64,000 bases of DNA. Origin: Marsupella aquatica. Lineage: Eukaryota; Marchantiophyta. The translations under genes and the position numbers were made by a program. Below the pieces are notes generated by a model that worked only from the letters and a program-made list of their open reading frames with translations, was not told where the DNA came from and made no database searches. This document shows positions 47,299 to 61,000 of this stretch, one piece after another. The first letter of the stretch is position 1. Each line of letters opens with the position of its first letter. Where the stretch lies: assembly GCA_973895155.1 (NCBI GenBank), contig OZ316898.1:8618001-8682000 (forward strand), read 5' to 3'.

Positions 47299-49732
47299 TA
47301 TATTGCTTGCCGAGTGAAGCAACTAAGATGAGACTACTTTTAGAATGAGGTAATTTTGAGTTCAAACTGCTGCTCAATGATCTCAATTAGTGTATTCGAG
47401 TCAATCTGTATCCATGTGAGAATTTAAGGTTACTCTTTCTAGGGCATCTCACCTGGTTCTCCATTGTACATGTGCTTATGATGGGCAAAAGTTTGTTGCT
47501 CACTTCTAGGCCGCATATCCGATTTGTGTGATTGATAAAAAGGGTTGGTAAGTTTATGTAATCGAGATTCCTCAGGTGCCTCAGTAAAGAGGTGAATTCA
47601 TTTAAATGATTCTTCTGTTCTTCCTCCCTCCAAATAATGGAAATAGCCTAAGGATGCAACGGAGCCTACCCTTCACAAATTGTTGAGTTATGCAAGATTT
47701 CTCTAATGAAACCAATTCCATTCTATGTCCCATTAAGCATCAAAGAAGCCAAATCCCAATCAAGTTAGTCATTGTGAGGGTTATGTGCTCTTTGTGTCTC
47801 ATTGTGAGAGCACTGTTGTTTTGGTGCACTGCCACCTTTTCTACCAAAAATAGTTGAAAGAATTTAAGCAAGTGGCCTCACAATGACCTATGTCTCCTCC
47901 ATGAAACTAACCCAAGTTAGTGGGACAAGGTATAGGCACACATGCTTCAGTAGGCTCTTTGGGTTGGGGGCAATTGGTTTATTGAAGTGTCAATTTGTTA
48001 CCCTATCCAAAGAATTCACCTAGTCGTCGCACAAGATATTAGCAGGTGAGATAGGTACAGCCCAAATTTTTTCTTTTGGAGGCCACTGTCTTGTTCATCT
48101 GATATGCGCCTCATACAAATCTAATTTATGAATTCCTACTTTGATTTATTTCTAAATCTTGAGCGCCCCATAGAACTGAAATCTACCTATGGGGATTTTA
48201 AGTCTAGATTCACTAACTCAATACAAATTCATATATATTTAATATTTTCCAAGATAAAATTAAACAAAGTGATATTTTGTCGTTTAGGGACCTTATACCC
48301 AAGTTGTGGGTTGAAAGAGACACTAACCAGGGACAGTGACATTACACCTATTGACGTGGTCCCTACGTCAAACTGTCAACGGACCGTAGTAACATGTAAC
48401 CACCGTCGACAGTAGAGACAACACCCCTGTAACGCATGTCAGAGGTAGTACGCAATCGTAGCCTTTCAAGAGGCCGCAGAACTCCGCATCGTAACCGTCA
48501 ATCAGCAGGCACATGGTTTACCGAAAATCTAGCCTGTCCTCCTGCGTCCTGCGATTCGTGAATACTGTCGTGTAGCGTGTAGCGGTACCGGTACTTTCTG
48601 GCGGTGCTGCTAGAGTAGCAGCAGCTTCATGAACGTAGTGCCATCCAGGGTAAACTTTGTGTATTTTTGCCAGTGTGGCGAATCGATCCTTGTGCGAGGG
48701 AGGAGATCGAGAAATATCACTTATATTATATTATAGAAAATAAACGTTTTCATGATTTATCTTGATCTAACTAGATCTAAGAAGAACGTCAGATTGTGAC
48801 TAATGATTCCTGCGGTTTGAGTGATTCCTGTCAAAACCCAGAAAAAGTGGCAAATTCAAACCAAAAGTGAATAATGATTGAAGCTTGGCCAATCCTTGAC
48901 CACTTAAAAATACATTGGTGCCACCCTGGTTTGCGCATGGCAAGAAAGACTACTTACATTTTATTCCGGGAAATAATGAAATGCAAAATTATTATCCTGC
49001 CGTATTAATTTTTGAAGCTTTTAAAATAAATTTTAGATTTTAATAATAGTGTTCTAAATGAAGATCACAACATTCTGACATTGTGAATAGTTACTCACAA
49101 AATGTTTTGTGCAAGGTTCCAGGAGCGCTTTTTAATATTTTGCGCGAACTGGATTGGTCTGCGAACCCATCTGAATAGCAAAGAATAGCGTTGGTTTCTT
49201 TCTGACCGTGGATATGGAGTTTCCGGTAGTTAAGTCATCTTAATCCATGACTCGTGAGCATGATTAATCGCAGCCTCGTGGTAATCATGGTGGGTGGAAA
49301 AGTCTCCGTCAAATTAGCGGAGCAGCGTTTGTACTGTGGCTGTCGAAAATTTGGTAATGGTGACAACAGACTAGTCTACTGCTTTGACGGTGAGATTGGG
49401 ATTTGGGAAGATACCAACGCATGCATAATAATTACATACTCTATAGTCTATGCTATTGGTGATTGTCCATGACATGAGTCCTTCGTCGTTTGGTTGCTCC
49501 ATCTGGAATGATTGTCGCCCATTGTTGTTTTGGGGAATTGGGAACTAGGAGCTAGCCCATTGTTGTTTTTGGGGAATTGAGAATTGGGAGCTACTTGTGG
49601 TGCAAGCATGAATGATGAACGGATGTTTAAATAAAAATAGGTCTGCTATAATGATCAATGGATGTTGTAGAGTACAGTAGAGTATTTGTTTTGTACTTTC
49701 AAATTCCTCTACGTGTGTCCTCCGTTTCCTTA
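47299..49732. other. Intergenic, no gene recognised
   Basis: Frames at 48128-48415 and 49254-49472 are unrecognised and isolated. Short doubled segments such as CCCATTGTTGTTTT (49517 and 49556) are present. Confidence 0.45.
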
Positions 49733-50570
49733 GGCGAATGTCACTGAGCTTGAAATTAAAATACTCGCCGTCAACTGCCGTTGAAAATCGGCCAACCCCT
49801 ATTTCAAACTGGTCATCCTATGCTATGATGCAGGCTAAATTTTAAGGTTATCCCTTTTCTCGAGGGTGGCCAAGGTGACATTGTGAGAAGGGGAAGATGC
49901 TAATTCACTATCTAATTTTCCTGCTTCATTGCTGACCATCAGATGTCCCTAGATTTTCAAGCATAACGATTGGCAATTGGGGTCTGCAGCTAGGTGGGAA
50001 ACTGGGTAATAGAAGACACAAATCTTAACTAATTTGATTTGCCAAGGGTGTAGAATACCTTTTCAGTAAGGTGGAATTTGGGAAAACAAATCTCGCTTCT
50101 ATGGCCACCTCATGAGGGGAATGTCATTGAGATTAGAGTTAAAGTAGTCATCGAACTTTCATAATACAAATAGGCAAGCACCTTAAACACTACAGTGCCT
50201 CTCCTCCAGCTTCATCAGGCGAATGTCACTGTGCACTGAACTAAACTAACTGTCAATTGCCGTTGAAAAATAGTCCAATCACTATCAACTTGGTCATCCT
50301 CTAGGATTGTCACTTCATCAGCCAAATGTCACTGAACTCGTTAAACATTCATGATAGAAATAGTGCCACAGACTACAGTCCCCCCTCGTTCCTGTTCATC
50401 AGGCGAGTGTTCCTGATTTGGAGTAAAAACACTCACCAATATTTCACTTCAAAGTAGGTGATGGGTAAGAATGACCTATGCTGTCAATTACAAATTATAG
50501 GTATTGACCTACAGTCGCCCGTTTCAAACTCTACTTTGCTCCACTTTACAAGGCGAATGTCACTGACGGC
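49733..50570. repeat. Highly degenerate repeat cluster marked by AGGCGAATGTCACTGA
   Basis: The marker, exact or with up to four changes, occurs near 49733, 50112, 50216, 50318, 50400 and 50551. Several markers are followed by CTGYCAATTGCCGTTGAAAA and TGGTCATCCT. Spacing varies (80-380 bp), which fits an old array broken by deletions and insertions. Confidence 0.6.
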
Positions 50571-50956
50571 TTAATTGGAATACCCACTACGCTTTTTGAG
50601 TAAAGCTCCAGCCTACAAATTTTGAAACCCCTTGGTAGCAACAGCCCCCAAACAAAATAGCTGTAGGCCCAAATCTTCCTTGTTCCCACCAACAAAGGCG
50701 TTGTCTCTGGCGAGCAATTTTGGGTCAAAAGTAAAGACCCCCATTAGATCTCGAGGTTGTGTGCTTTGGATGGGGCTAAGTTTAGGCCCTCTTTATTTTC
50801 TCGAGACAGATTCTCCTTTCGATGGCTTATTATGATCCCTTACCGCAAGAAGTGGAGCTTTTCAAAGATTTCTGGTGAGGGGGGTAAAAGGGGGAGCGGT
50901 AGAACACTAAAACATTCCCCTGGTAACGGGATTTTCTGGTGGTGGGTTTGAACTAG

Positions 50957-51345
50957 TTGACGGCATATTATTTTGTATTGGCTCGAGGATTGGTTCGAAC
51001 TCCAGAAAATTGGCCTCCTTTTGAATGACCTCGAGGATTGGTTGGTTAGAATTCAAGGTTTACTGATGGGTAGGATTCTTGGTTTCTCCTCGAGAATGGA
51101 TTTTGTGGTTGGGTTACAAATATTTGACGGCAATATTAGTTTGTATTGGCTCGAGGGACTTGTTGGAGCTGTGAGTTCGAAGTACAGAAATTGAGACATC
51201 CCTATGTATAAACTCGAGGAGTGGTTGGTTAGAGTTCGAACTTTACTGCTGGGTTGGGTATTCTTGGTTTCTCCTCGAGAATGGATTTTTGTGGTTGGGG
51301 TTTCAAATTTGTTGTTGGGGTCCAAATATTTGACGGCTTTTAACG
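50957..51345. repeat. Tandem repeat of 167-206 bp period with CTCGAG motifs
   Basis: TTGACGGC begins at 50957, 51124 and 51330. The two full intervals share TTTGTATTGGCTCGAGG, TGGTTGGTTAGARTTC, TTTACTG.TGGGT, TCTTGGTTTCTCCTCGAGAA and TGGATTTT.TGGTTG. The second is longer because of short insertions. Confidence 0.8.
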
Positions 51346-53517
51346 GCGTCTGCTGTGATTTCGTAGTTGGGCATTAAGGATACTGTATTGATTTCTTGGG
51401 CTGTTTCTTGTGGGGGTTTGGACCGTATAATTATACATTATTATTATTATTACTAGGATTTGTTCTTTGGCAATTTGATATGGTCCTATGGACCCTATCA
51501 ATCTACATTATTAGAGACGAGCCACACGAGAAAAACTTGTTTTTAATTTAATTTGTGTTTTATCAAGTTTGACACTCCGATGGATCATAATATAATCGTC
51601 GGACTACAATAGACCCTTGGCAAGATAAGTTTGCCCCTGACCCCTCCATGCTTTTTATTTAGTAGCATCCCGGTTGGCCCAGGACCTGAGCAAAGTATTC
51701 ACTATCTTTTATTCCATCAGATGACGGTAACAACATTACTGTCCTTATTTATTTTCATAATTTTATAAATATTATATACACTGAAATAGATACTTCAAGT
51801 ATTATTCAAATTTATATCACAAAACTTCTTTTGAGATTTTACAGTTGCTGATTTTTCGAGTCAGGTCCAAAAAAGTTAATATTATTTTGTTTTTTGCTCC
51901 AACAGTAATGGCACTGGGGTACTCTTTTAATTGAATTTGCTTACTGAGTTGAATGCTCAAAGGGATCATAGACCAAGCGCATTGCAAAGTTTTAACTTAA
52001 TGGCTAACTAGTAAAACATTATTGTGTCAATTATTGTACCCTTTGGTTCCAAAGTGAAGGCTTCCATTCGAAGCATTATTGGAGAGGATCCCTTGATTGC
52101 TAGCTCTTTTTACATTTCAATTATTTAATGCTTTCAAAGCGTAGCATATTCGACAAATGTTGTGGTCCTACTGAAGCTGCATAATTGTGTCAATAAATGC
52201 ATGAGCTTCATACATCCTTGGAGTATTTGCAAAGATGAAATCCATAACTATGCTTCAAAAATACCTAATGCTCTAACATTCTACCAAAGGATAGTCACTT
52301 TCAGCCCAAACTAGAGCATTTATGGTTTTCAAGTTCTCCTTCAAAGGCTAAAGAAGAAACCAGTCCATTAGGACACGATCTACAACCTGCTGTTTCCTGA
52401 AATTCTTTTGGTGAGCCAATGTGGAAAATTTGGTTCTCAACCCTGACTGAAACCCAACTTTTGGGTAAACTTTACCCAACCGGATAAACTCTGCATCCTC
52501 AAATTTTTGAATACTGTTAGACACTTACTCTTGGGTTTAGAGTTACTTTATAATTGTAGTTAGTCTGTGCCTAATCAAGTACTTGAGTAAGGTGAGATAT
52601 GCTATCCAATATATGCACAAGCAAGAGTTAGCTTATGAAAGAACTTACGCTCATGACTACAGATTGTCTGAGAGATAGCAAACACGTGTGCTACAGACAT
52701 TTGGTATTTTGGTAGACTTAAAGTGCAAAAACTTTCTGGTCTGTGTTCCCATGGAGATAATCTCTGTAGAGATGAAGACTACAGTGGTGCATATCTCTTG
52801 TGTTGCTATTTGTTTGTTGGATGCTTCAAGTGTGCATGGTGTCAGGCATGCTATATATTAGAGTTCCATTGCTCAACAAATTTGGCCATTTTCTGAAGCT
52901 CCCCTAAGCATTGGGACAATTGCTATAAATCAGTCCACTGATTGCCCAAATTTAGTGGCACCAGCAGTTTTGGGGAATCTTGGAATTTTATCTTGTGACT
53001 TGGCCCACAACATTTGGTCATGTAAAACCTACATGGAACATCTAGTTTGAGACACCCTTATTGTACTGCTGTACTCGTTTTGGTACTTGTAGGTTCTTTT
53101 CCTCTTGTCTCTGTTATTATCTTTGCATACTTTTAATATATTGCTTTAGAAAACAAGGTTGAAATTCTTCCTCCCTGGAGACAAAAGTCTAGAAGAGTTA
53201 CTTCCTGGCCTTTATGTGATCAAGGTGCAAGATACTGGATCTAATGATTTTATTGTTAGGCTGTGTCTTTCACATTCCCAGTGGTCCACTTGGGCTAGGC
53301 CCTAGGTCAGGCCTTCCATTTACTGTGGTGGTACTTTAGTTCATGACTCTTGATGATAAAAATGATTTTTACTTGCTCCCAGACTTTGGCAGGTGGCCAG
53401 CCAAAAAGTTTTCTCAATCTGCTTTTTTGCTTGTACCTAGTCTCTTTAATGGGTTTTTGGCCTGTGGGATCCTGTCTCCAGGTCAGGAGTCTTTTGCTCG
53501 TTTGCTCTTTTGCAATG
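51346..53517. other. Intergenic, no gene recognised
   Basis: AT-rich DNA without a supported reading frame or resolved repeat. Confidence 0.5.
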
Positions 53518-53534
53518 ATATATATATATATATA
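53518..53534. repeat. (TA)n microsatellite
   Basis: About eight TA dinucleotides. Confidence 0.85.
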
Positions 53535-53616
53535 GCCTAAGCATGTGTCTATGGCTTAACTCAACAGATTACACAGATTACCCTTGAATAAGGTTTCAGG
53601 CTATTATGTCTCTTTG

Positions 53617-53617
<1 letters not shown>

Positions 53618-53650
<33 letters not shown>
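53618..53650. repeat. (CA)16 microsatellite
   Basis: Uninterrupted CA dinucleotides, likely polymorphic in length. Confidence 0.95.
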
Positions 53651-53652
<2 letters not shown>

Positions 53653-54446
53653 GTTTCCTAGAGTTTAAATAAAGGTGAGGGTGACTTTGCAAGAAGTTGG
53701 GGCCACTACTTCTTTCTATCACTTTGAGATTAAATATGGAACTGTATAATAACTACAGTTAGCTTTATAGGGGTGTGTGAGAGGGGGGGGGCATTCAGTT
53801 ATGGTGTCTACCAATACTAAATGGTAAGTAGTGGGCCCAGGGAAATCAGGGTGTGGAGTTTTTATTTGTCTAGAATCTTAGAGCCCCTCCACAGGTGGTC
53901 CAAATATTTCAAACTTTGTCTCCTTCATTGAAAGGATTTGCATTTATTGAACTTCATTGCAACAGATTTTGGTCTGGAATCTATCTTTAGAAGAAGAAGT
54001 GGCACTCCACTTTGTTGTGGTGAAAAAAGTCACAATTGACTCAAAGACTTGAAAAGCCACCCTCACCTTTTCTACAATACTATTGCACCTGGGACCACTC
54101 AACTTTGGTTCTGTCCTTGGGACATTCTCATAAAATCAGTCCCACCTGGTGTGGGGAATGCCTGGCTCTGGATGACTTTAGTGTGACCTGACTAAGCAAC
54201 AAGTCTTTTTATCCCTAAAAAGCCTTGTAAAATTAAAACCTGATTGCCCTGCCTGCCAGAACCCGCCTGCCAGAACTGGTGAGTTTGTGTATGCAATAAG
54301 TCGTGTTGCCCACCCACTCTTGTCAAATATTGTCGACAGCAGCAATAGTCTACTCTTGAAACACTTGGTTGGCCACAATGACATAGAAATCAGCAAAACA
54401 TATTTGTGGGAGTTCCAATTTGGTGGGGCTCTGTTTTGGAGATATT
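53651..54446. other. Intergenic, no gene recognised
   Basis: No coding or repeat content identified apart from a short doubled GCCTGCCAGAAC (about 54251 and 54264). Confidence 0.5.
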
Positions 54447-54597
54447 TACTTGATAGGGCCCCAAAATGAAAAGTGTTACTTGATAGGATCCCTCATAGAT
54501 CCAGACCGTTGATTGACTTTGATAGACCTTGAATCATTGTACCCAGAACCTGGGTGCTCTTATGGAGTAACACTTTTCATTTTGGGATCCCATCAAA
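54447..54597 (-). mobile_element. MITE-like family M, copy D
   Basis: The left terminus ACTTGATAGGGCCCCAAAAT plus GAAAAGTGTTACTTGATAGG is mirrored by the right terminus AGTAACACTTTTCATTTTGG plus GATCCCATCAAA. The central ATAGATCCAGACCGTTGATTG matches the family core. This is the best-preserved terminal inverted repeat of the set. Confidence 0.8.
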
Positions 54598-54778
54598 TTT
54601 CATTTTGGGATCCCATCAAACAAATACCTCTTATTCAGTAACACTTTTCATTTTGGGATCCCATCAAACAAATACCTCTCTTATTAAATAACACTTTTCA
54701 TTTTGGGGTACATCAACAAATACCTCCTCTGTTCATTCATTTTGGGGTACACCAAACAAATACCTCCTCTGTTCATGC
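54598..54778. repeat. Tandem array of the element's right terminus
   Basis: Units combine CATTTTGGGATCCCATCAAA (or GGGGTACA(T/C)CAA) with a CAAATACCTCYTCTT tail. They begin at about 54598, 54637, 54687 and 54740. Only the terminal inverted repeat of copy D plus a short flank has been amplified, not the whole element. Confidence 0.8.
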
Positions 54779-57700
54779 AGCTGTATGCACAAGCAGGCCG
54801 CCACTTGTCTGGCCACTGAGGCCAAATACCCAGTCGAGAGTAGTGCACCTGTGAGGATAGTCTAATCAGGTAGAGAGAGTCTTTTAGAGAGAGGCTTTTT
54901 TGCCCTTGTGACAGTGCATGCAATGTCTGAGGTAAAGCGAGCTTATTCCACTCGAGTGCATACCGTACCTTTCATGATTTTGTTCAGGATAGCAGAGCTA
55001 ATGATGTAGAAAGAACACAAAAAATGTTGATATCATGCCCCACTTTTTCTCTGGCGCAATGTGACGATTCGATGGGGTTTGTCAGTTCTCACCTTTTCGG
55101 TTTCCCTCGTGCAGCAGCCTTTCTTGAGAAGAGCTCTTGTGAGATTTCGGACTGTGGTTGGTTTCTCTTACGGAGTAATGACCACAGGCTGGAGGTCTCT
55201 CTGTGTTCAAAACGGGATTCTGTGCTTGGACGGCAACCATTGGCAAGTACACTGAAAGCTTTGAGATGTGGCAGGAATTCCTTTTGAAACGAGAATGCTC
55301 GGTAAAGATGTGAAGGTCTTCATGAACAAGTCAGGAACCCAATTTATCCCGAACTAACGTACAAGTCACTCCGAAAACCCCAGTTTGATGAATTTCTCAA
55401 AACCCTCATTGGCGAGTGTGAAGTGCTTCGTTAGTCATCCATGGACCCGGAGCCTTTGTTGTATTACCGCACGCAATACAGTTTAATTAAACGCCTCGAC
55501 GTCCTCCTCTCGAGCTCGTCAGCCAACTTTATCGCCATTTGCAACAGTAATTTCACCGAATGCTTCCTGCATGAGCCTCACTTTGCTCCTTTTTGACACA
55601 CACACTGACATGGGTCCTGTAAAAACCGAGCTCCTCAGAACTGTGAGGTATTGAATTCAAAAAGCATGGTGTACAATTGTACTGAGAAACTACTTAAATC
55701 AAATGTGAGGGATCAACTCTCATCGCTGCTGCAGTTTAGGAAATCGTACTGAGGGCCAGCATCCATGTTACTCAAAAGATGGTGAGAATCTCGTGAACAG
55801 ATCGAGATTTTTTGTTTTCCTTTTTATATGTTTTCCAATTTCATGTTGTCAGGCGTGCAATGTGAGAGCACAGCAAAGCCACTCACTGCAACACACTAAT
55901 AAATTTGAGAATGGGATACTTGTCACCACAACAACGTACTTATTTGCATGAAAAGACAATAATGCATGGAAGGAAGGAATGTTAGATGTAGTAATTACTG
56001 GTTGAAGTGGGAGTCCGAAGGCATGCTTGCATGGCAAGATGTACGCTGAAGGAGATTAATCAGATCGCTGTCTCCAAAAGTTTCTCAGTCTTCAAGCTTT
56101 TGTCATGTCATGCAGTCTAAGTTCCAGTGGTGAGGACACCGTATCAAAAGAAATCCACCCAAAGTAGTTCAAAGCTAGGCACATGAGGTGTGAAGTAGCC
56201 ACATGGTCATATTATGCAGGTGTCGAGAGGTGATGGGTGCATAAAATAACGCCTGTGGGTCAGTGAGGTCACCCAGCTGCAACAGCACTGGAAGTTTAAA
56301 AAATGGCCAATCAGTACGTCATTCAGTTGGGCATTGGACGGAATCTTTATTTGGGTGCATGGATGATCTCAGCAAGTCGGTCTTCAAGGTCTGTTAAGAG
56401 TAATGCCTGTCCCAACATTGCAACGCCCACCATCTCCAGATGGTGCTGCCCAAATCATCTGAGTGCATGGATGATCTCAGCGATTGGTTATTCAGTGCTT
56501 GACAGAGTAATGCCTCAGTTTCAACATTTTGATGCCTACCTCCAGTGGACATGGCCATGGCTCGAACCTACTGTGGTGATTGATGAATCAAGGGCTAGTT
56601 GCTCGAATCTTACTCTCGAAGGTAACCCAAAGTCCATGTGGGACTCTCTTGCATGTACAGAGGCGGTGGGGACTCGCTGAAATGTCCTTCAGATATCAAT
56701 TTTGTGCATGATTACATGATTATGTTGCTGCAGTTAGTTTCTATCACACCTTGAGCTCTGCTGTACATCGAGCGGAAAGCATTACACTTTAGAGATCTTA
56801 CCGGTCTTTCAGCAAGAGCTGAACTATATGAGTTAGCCCAACTAAGACTGATATGATGAACATAGTAGCTCGCCTAGCATGCAAAACCATTGGAAGAACT
56901 TCTCGGGTTTCTGACAGTCTGCAGGCTCGACACAAAAACTGAAGCACGAGAAACTGGACGACAAGATGATTATTGCTGGATGCGTGCAAACATACCCCTG
57001 ATGGCAGGTTTCTCGAATTTAGCTCCGCTGGCTCACTTTCGGAGAGGATTTGGTTGCAACCTACTCATGTCAAATTGAGAATACTCAAACGGAGTGTAGT
57101 GTGAGAATATCCTAGAGGTAATTCTACAAGAAGTTAGCGAGCTATAGTTTCTACCCTATATATATGAATGAGATCAGCACCACTGGACCGACAATGCATG
57201 GGATTTCTATAAGAATAAACCAGTCATTGATACATCCTTTAGGCAAGAGTCCACGCACGACGGAAATTCGGAGCCCAATCCGGAGCCCACGCACCAACTG
57301 TTCATCACGCTGCTGCCATAGGCTGAATTTAAATTCTTTGCAACTGAACAATTTGTGACGCTACTATAACCGTTATTACAACTGCACAAACTTGTTCCGA
57401 TGCTCAAGACAGGGCACTGAGGAATACAACAGAACTGATAATATTGTACAAATATGAACAGTGTACAACACTATACAAATAGGACTTCCACGTTGGAACG
57501 CGCCAGGATAGCACAGATTTGATGCTGTGAAGGCGTAAACTTGTGTCTTCATGTCCTCTCCATTCGTCATTCGTCATTGATACTTCTACTTTCTCTTGCC
57601 AATATCTGTACATTGTATCAATATTCGGTCCTTCCACCACCCACCAATTAGAACACAATGAGATAATTCGATCGGAAGCAAGTCTCCAAACTCAGGTTGG

Positions 57701-58084
57701 CCGTAAGGGAGCCTTTGACGCATTTGATTTGAGCAAACTTCTTTGCGGCAATAGACCTGTCAAGTGAGCAGCCAGTGGCTCAGTAAACAAGTTCTAGGTA
57801 AAAGATCACTGTATATTTCTAGTTACCCCTGTAGTACACAAGATACTGAAGTAATCCTAAGATCATTCTATGATCAGGTACCTGCTCGCAACTGGTCAAA
57901 GGGGTAGACCGTACCGTGCAGCTTGCCACAGAAGACCTCCAATCGTTCCTTTAGAGCGGACAGGAATGGTGGGCAGTAGATAGTAGAAGGCACGGAGATC
58001 ACCAATATGCCAAAGTTGAAGTGACGAGGATGTATTGTGAAAATCCTTAGAGCGAAATAACCACGCCTTGTGCACTCATCCCAG
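54779..58084. other. Intergenic, no gene recognised; MED33 3' flank at the right end
   Basis: A two-copy repeat lies at about 56356-56560 (GTGCATGGATGATCTCAGC at 56356 and 56461, then AGAGTAATGCCT and CAACATT). The 125-codon frame across it has no known domain. The last few hundred bases should hold the MED33 3' UTR; no clear polyadenylation signal was seen. Confidence 0.45.
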
Positions 58085-61000
58085 TCAAGACATAGCAAGC
58101 TCAGCGGCTGCACCAACAGCAGCGGGGCCCCCCCGTTCTAACAGCGCAAAGGCAAGGTCATGCTGCTGCCACCACCGAAGCCCAGTTGCAAGCCTTTGGA
58201 GTGTTTCTACCTTGACATCTGGGATCCAATTAGGTGTACAAGTGACCATTAATGCAATAAATCCAATGACATAAGCCTTCCATGTTGTATGTTTGCAATT
58301 GATTGAAATCTTCCCATCCAATCCACTTGCAAGTAGCTCCAAATGTGTGCCCAGAACATGCTGCCTACGCATTTCTACTGGCATCCCTGAGGTAATTCCA
58401 GGATTTGTACCAAACTGGGAAGAAGAGGGCACATTTTTAGCCGAGATTCCCCAAGCCAATGCTCCAGACAGTAGCACAAAACGGGCTATAGCATACCCTT
58501 CCAGGACTGTACCCTTGGACTCATGATGTTTGGTTCCATCAGTGGCTTTTGTTCTACCAGATAACAGCCAGGTTGGAAGACTCTCGAGATATAATTTTCG
58601 AACTAGGGTTGCCCCGCCTGAAACTGTAAGAAATGAAGCTCCTAGACTAGACGCCTGAGCAGCTCTTGCTATGGCATTGCTCAAAGAGGGATGAGAACAT
58701 CTTAATTTCGGATGAGAAATACCCTCTGAATCTTTCTCCGATAGACCCTGCACAGCCAGGTCCCTACTCGACTCTGCTACAAGCGAAAGAAGCTCATCAC
58801 TAACGAACATGATGTCATGAAGTGTGGGGAAGGCTCTCAGGTAAAGCATGCCAGGTGCTAATGAGGATATTCCAGTCGTGCTTGGCAACCAGTGGCCATG
58901 GCCAAGTAGAGGTCCCACCCCACCATGACCCTGCATCTTAGAAGTCAGTGTGGATGTTGTGCATAGAACAGCTGCAAAGCAGCTTCGGAGGAGCTGTGAG
59001 AAAGCCTGCTTGTTTTGCTTGAAAATAGATGTCGTTACATTGAAAATAATGAAGTCATGCCAGCGCCGCATCTTTTGTGTCCACAAAGCTGCCAATACAG
59101 CCATTGACGGCCATGGTCCAGCTGAGCTTGCTGTCTCCAGACCAGGTCCAGCAACACCCAACACCCCATCTGATTGTTTGTCCAACTTGAAGGTAATTGT
59201 CAGACTGACTAAGGCAGCAAGGGGTAGTGGAAGAGAAGCCGGGGCATTACCTCCAACCGTGCCTGCTCCCAGGAACCACACATTCACAACATCAGTACTC
59301 CCACTATGTATGCGAGCATTTAAGTCCAAGTGGAGGAACAGAATACACTTCCGACGGAAACTATGTAATGAGTCAATATACCCAAAGATGGTCACAATTG
59401 AATGTGAAACGAGAAAAAGAAGACATCAATGGAATTACGGGACATTTCACTGTCAGCAGCAGGTCCAATGATGGCTGCGTGAATGCTTCAAATTCAAAGA
59501 CACCGATCGACCCAACCAATAGGGCCACTCTATCAGCTGTACATACACTAGGAGTTAGTCCTAAGGATGACGAATCAGAAGCCCGAGAATGTGGGCAGCA
59601 AACACAGAAGCATGACTATGGTAGGGGACTTGAAAGAGTAGGTTTGTGAGGTCAATAATGTCTTTCTGACGGTTTCCAAAATCGTGTTAACAAAATTGCA
59701 TGCTCTGAACATGTTACAGTATGTAAACAATCTAGACAATTCCGTGCAATTACCTGTGACTAGGCCTGGAATGTTGACTCCAGCACTTGCTAGCAAGTCT
59801 TGGATCTCTGCTTCTACTGCAAAAAGATTAGCAGCTGGACTCGGCCAATCATTTCCATTCATTGATGCCGGCTTATACAACCCACGATAAACCTCAGCAC
59901 CACAGCAACTTACGAAAGATGCCATTGTTGCAGGTAAGTAGTCGATCAGGTCTCGAAGCCCTATTAAAAAGCAACAGAATGATAATTGTTAACTGCTATC
60001 CTAGATGGGAACACCGCATTATATCGTGCGAGAAACATTGACTAGGTTGTAACGACACAAATAAGCATATAGTTCTATTGAATCAGACTTTAGGACAAGC
60101 ACCTTCTCGAAACTTTTTTCCATACTTCAAACAATTAGAGTAATAAATACAAGACAACAATAGCCCACTTTTGGGATATGATCAACAGGACCACCAACCC
60201 TCCTAACCTCGTACTTTTAATTTCCACACTCATGAAAATAACAACACACCTGTAGTCAAATCACGAGGAGTTAATCTTCCATGAGAACACGCAGTGAATA
60301 CTTCCTCAACAACAAACGGTACGGCAGCGATGACATCCCAGGCTGGTAAAGCAGGCTTCTCGTCTCCTCCAGAACTACTAGATTGGCTGCCAGAGTTGTT
60401 CTTGCCGAACTTTTTGAACATTATATTTAGCAACCGATCTGCTAATTGGTGGACTGGATCTCCCCGCACAAGACCACATAATGTAGAAGCAATGCAAGCC
60501 TGGTGCTGAGTATACCAAGCTTTCAGTTTGGGGAAGGAGTCTAACGTTATAGTCTGCGACACTGAAGTTGGTGTACTAGGCATCGGACTTCTTATGGACG
60601 ACATCGAATGGGAATAACTAGGACTAAGAGGTGATAGTCTCTTGCTCTGCATCGGATCTGCTAGAAGATCTTTACTACAGCTCTTATCCCCATACCCTCC
60701 ACAGCTTGCAGTCTGCATTCCCCGTATTTGCAGTAGATACTCAAGACTGAGGTCTGCCCCAAGACCAGGTCCACTGCCAAGCAAACAATGTTCCAGGGGC
60801 GGCCGATGGAATTTCCAGAGTCTCACAAGGAGCAGAAAGGCCACCGAGAAAATCTTGTAGACATCCTCCCCTGCTGAAGCACTTCGCGGCAAGGATGGTT
60901 GCAGAGACCCATATACCTCACAAATTGGTAGCAGAGATGCTGCAAGCTCTGGGAACTGATAAAATTGAAACACCACCATTTGAATGTATTATTAACATGA

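Noticed and set aside
56303-56680. 125-codon plus-strand frame
   Set aside because: It crosses a non-coding direct duplication and shows no known motif.
58950-59649. Plus-strand frames of 173 and 140 codons
   Set aside because: They are antisense shadows of the last MED33 exon and intron.
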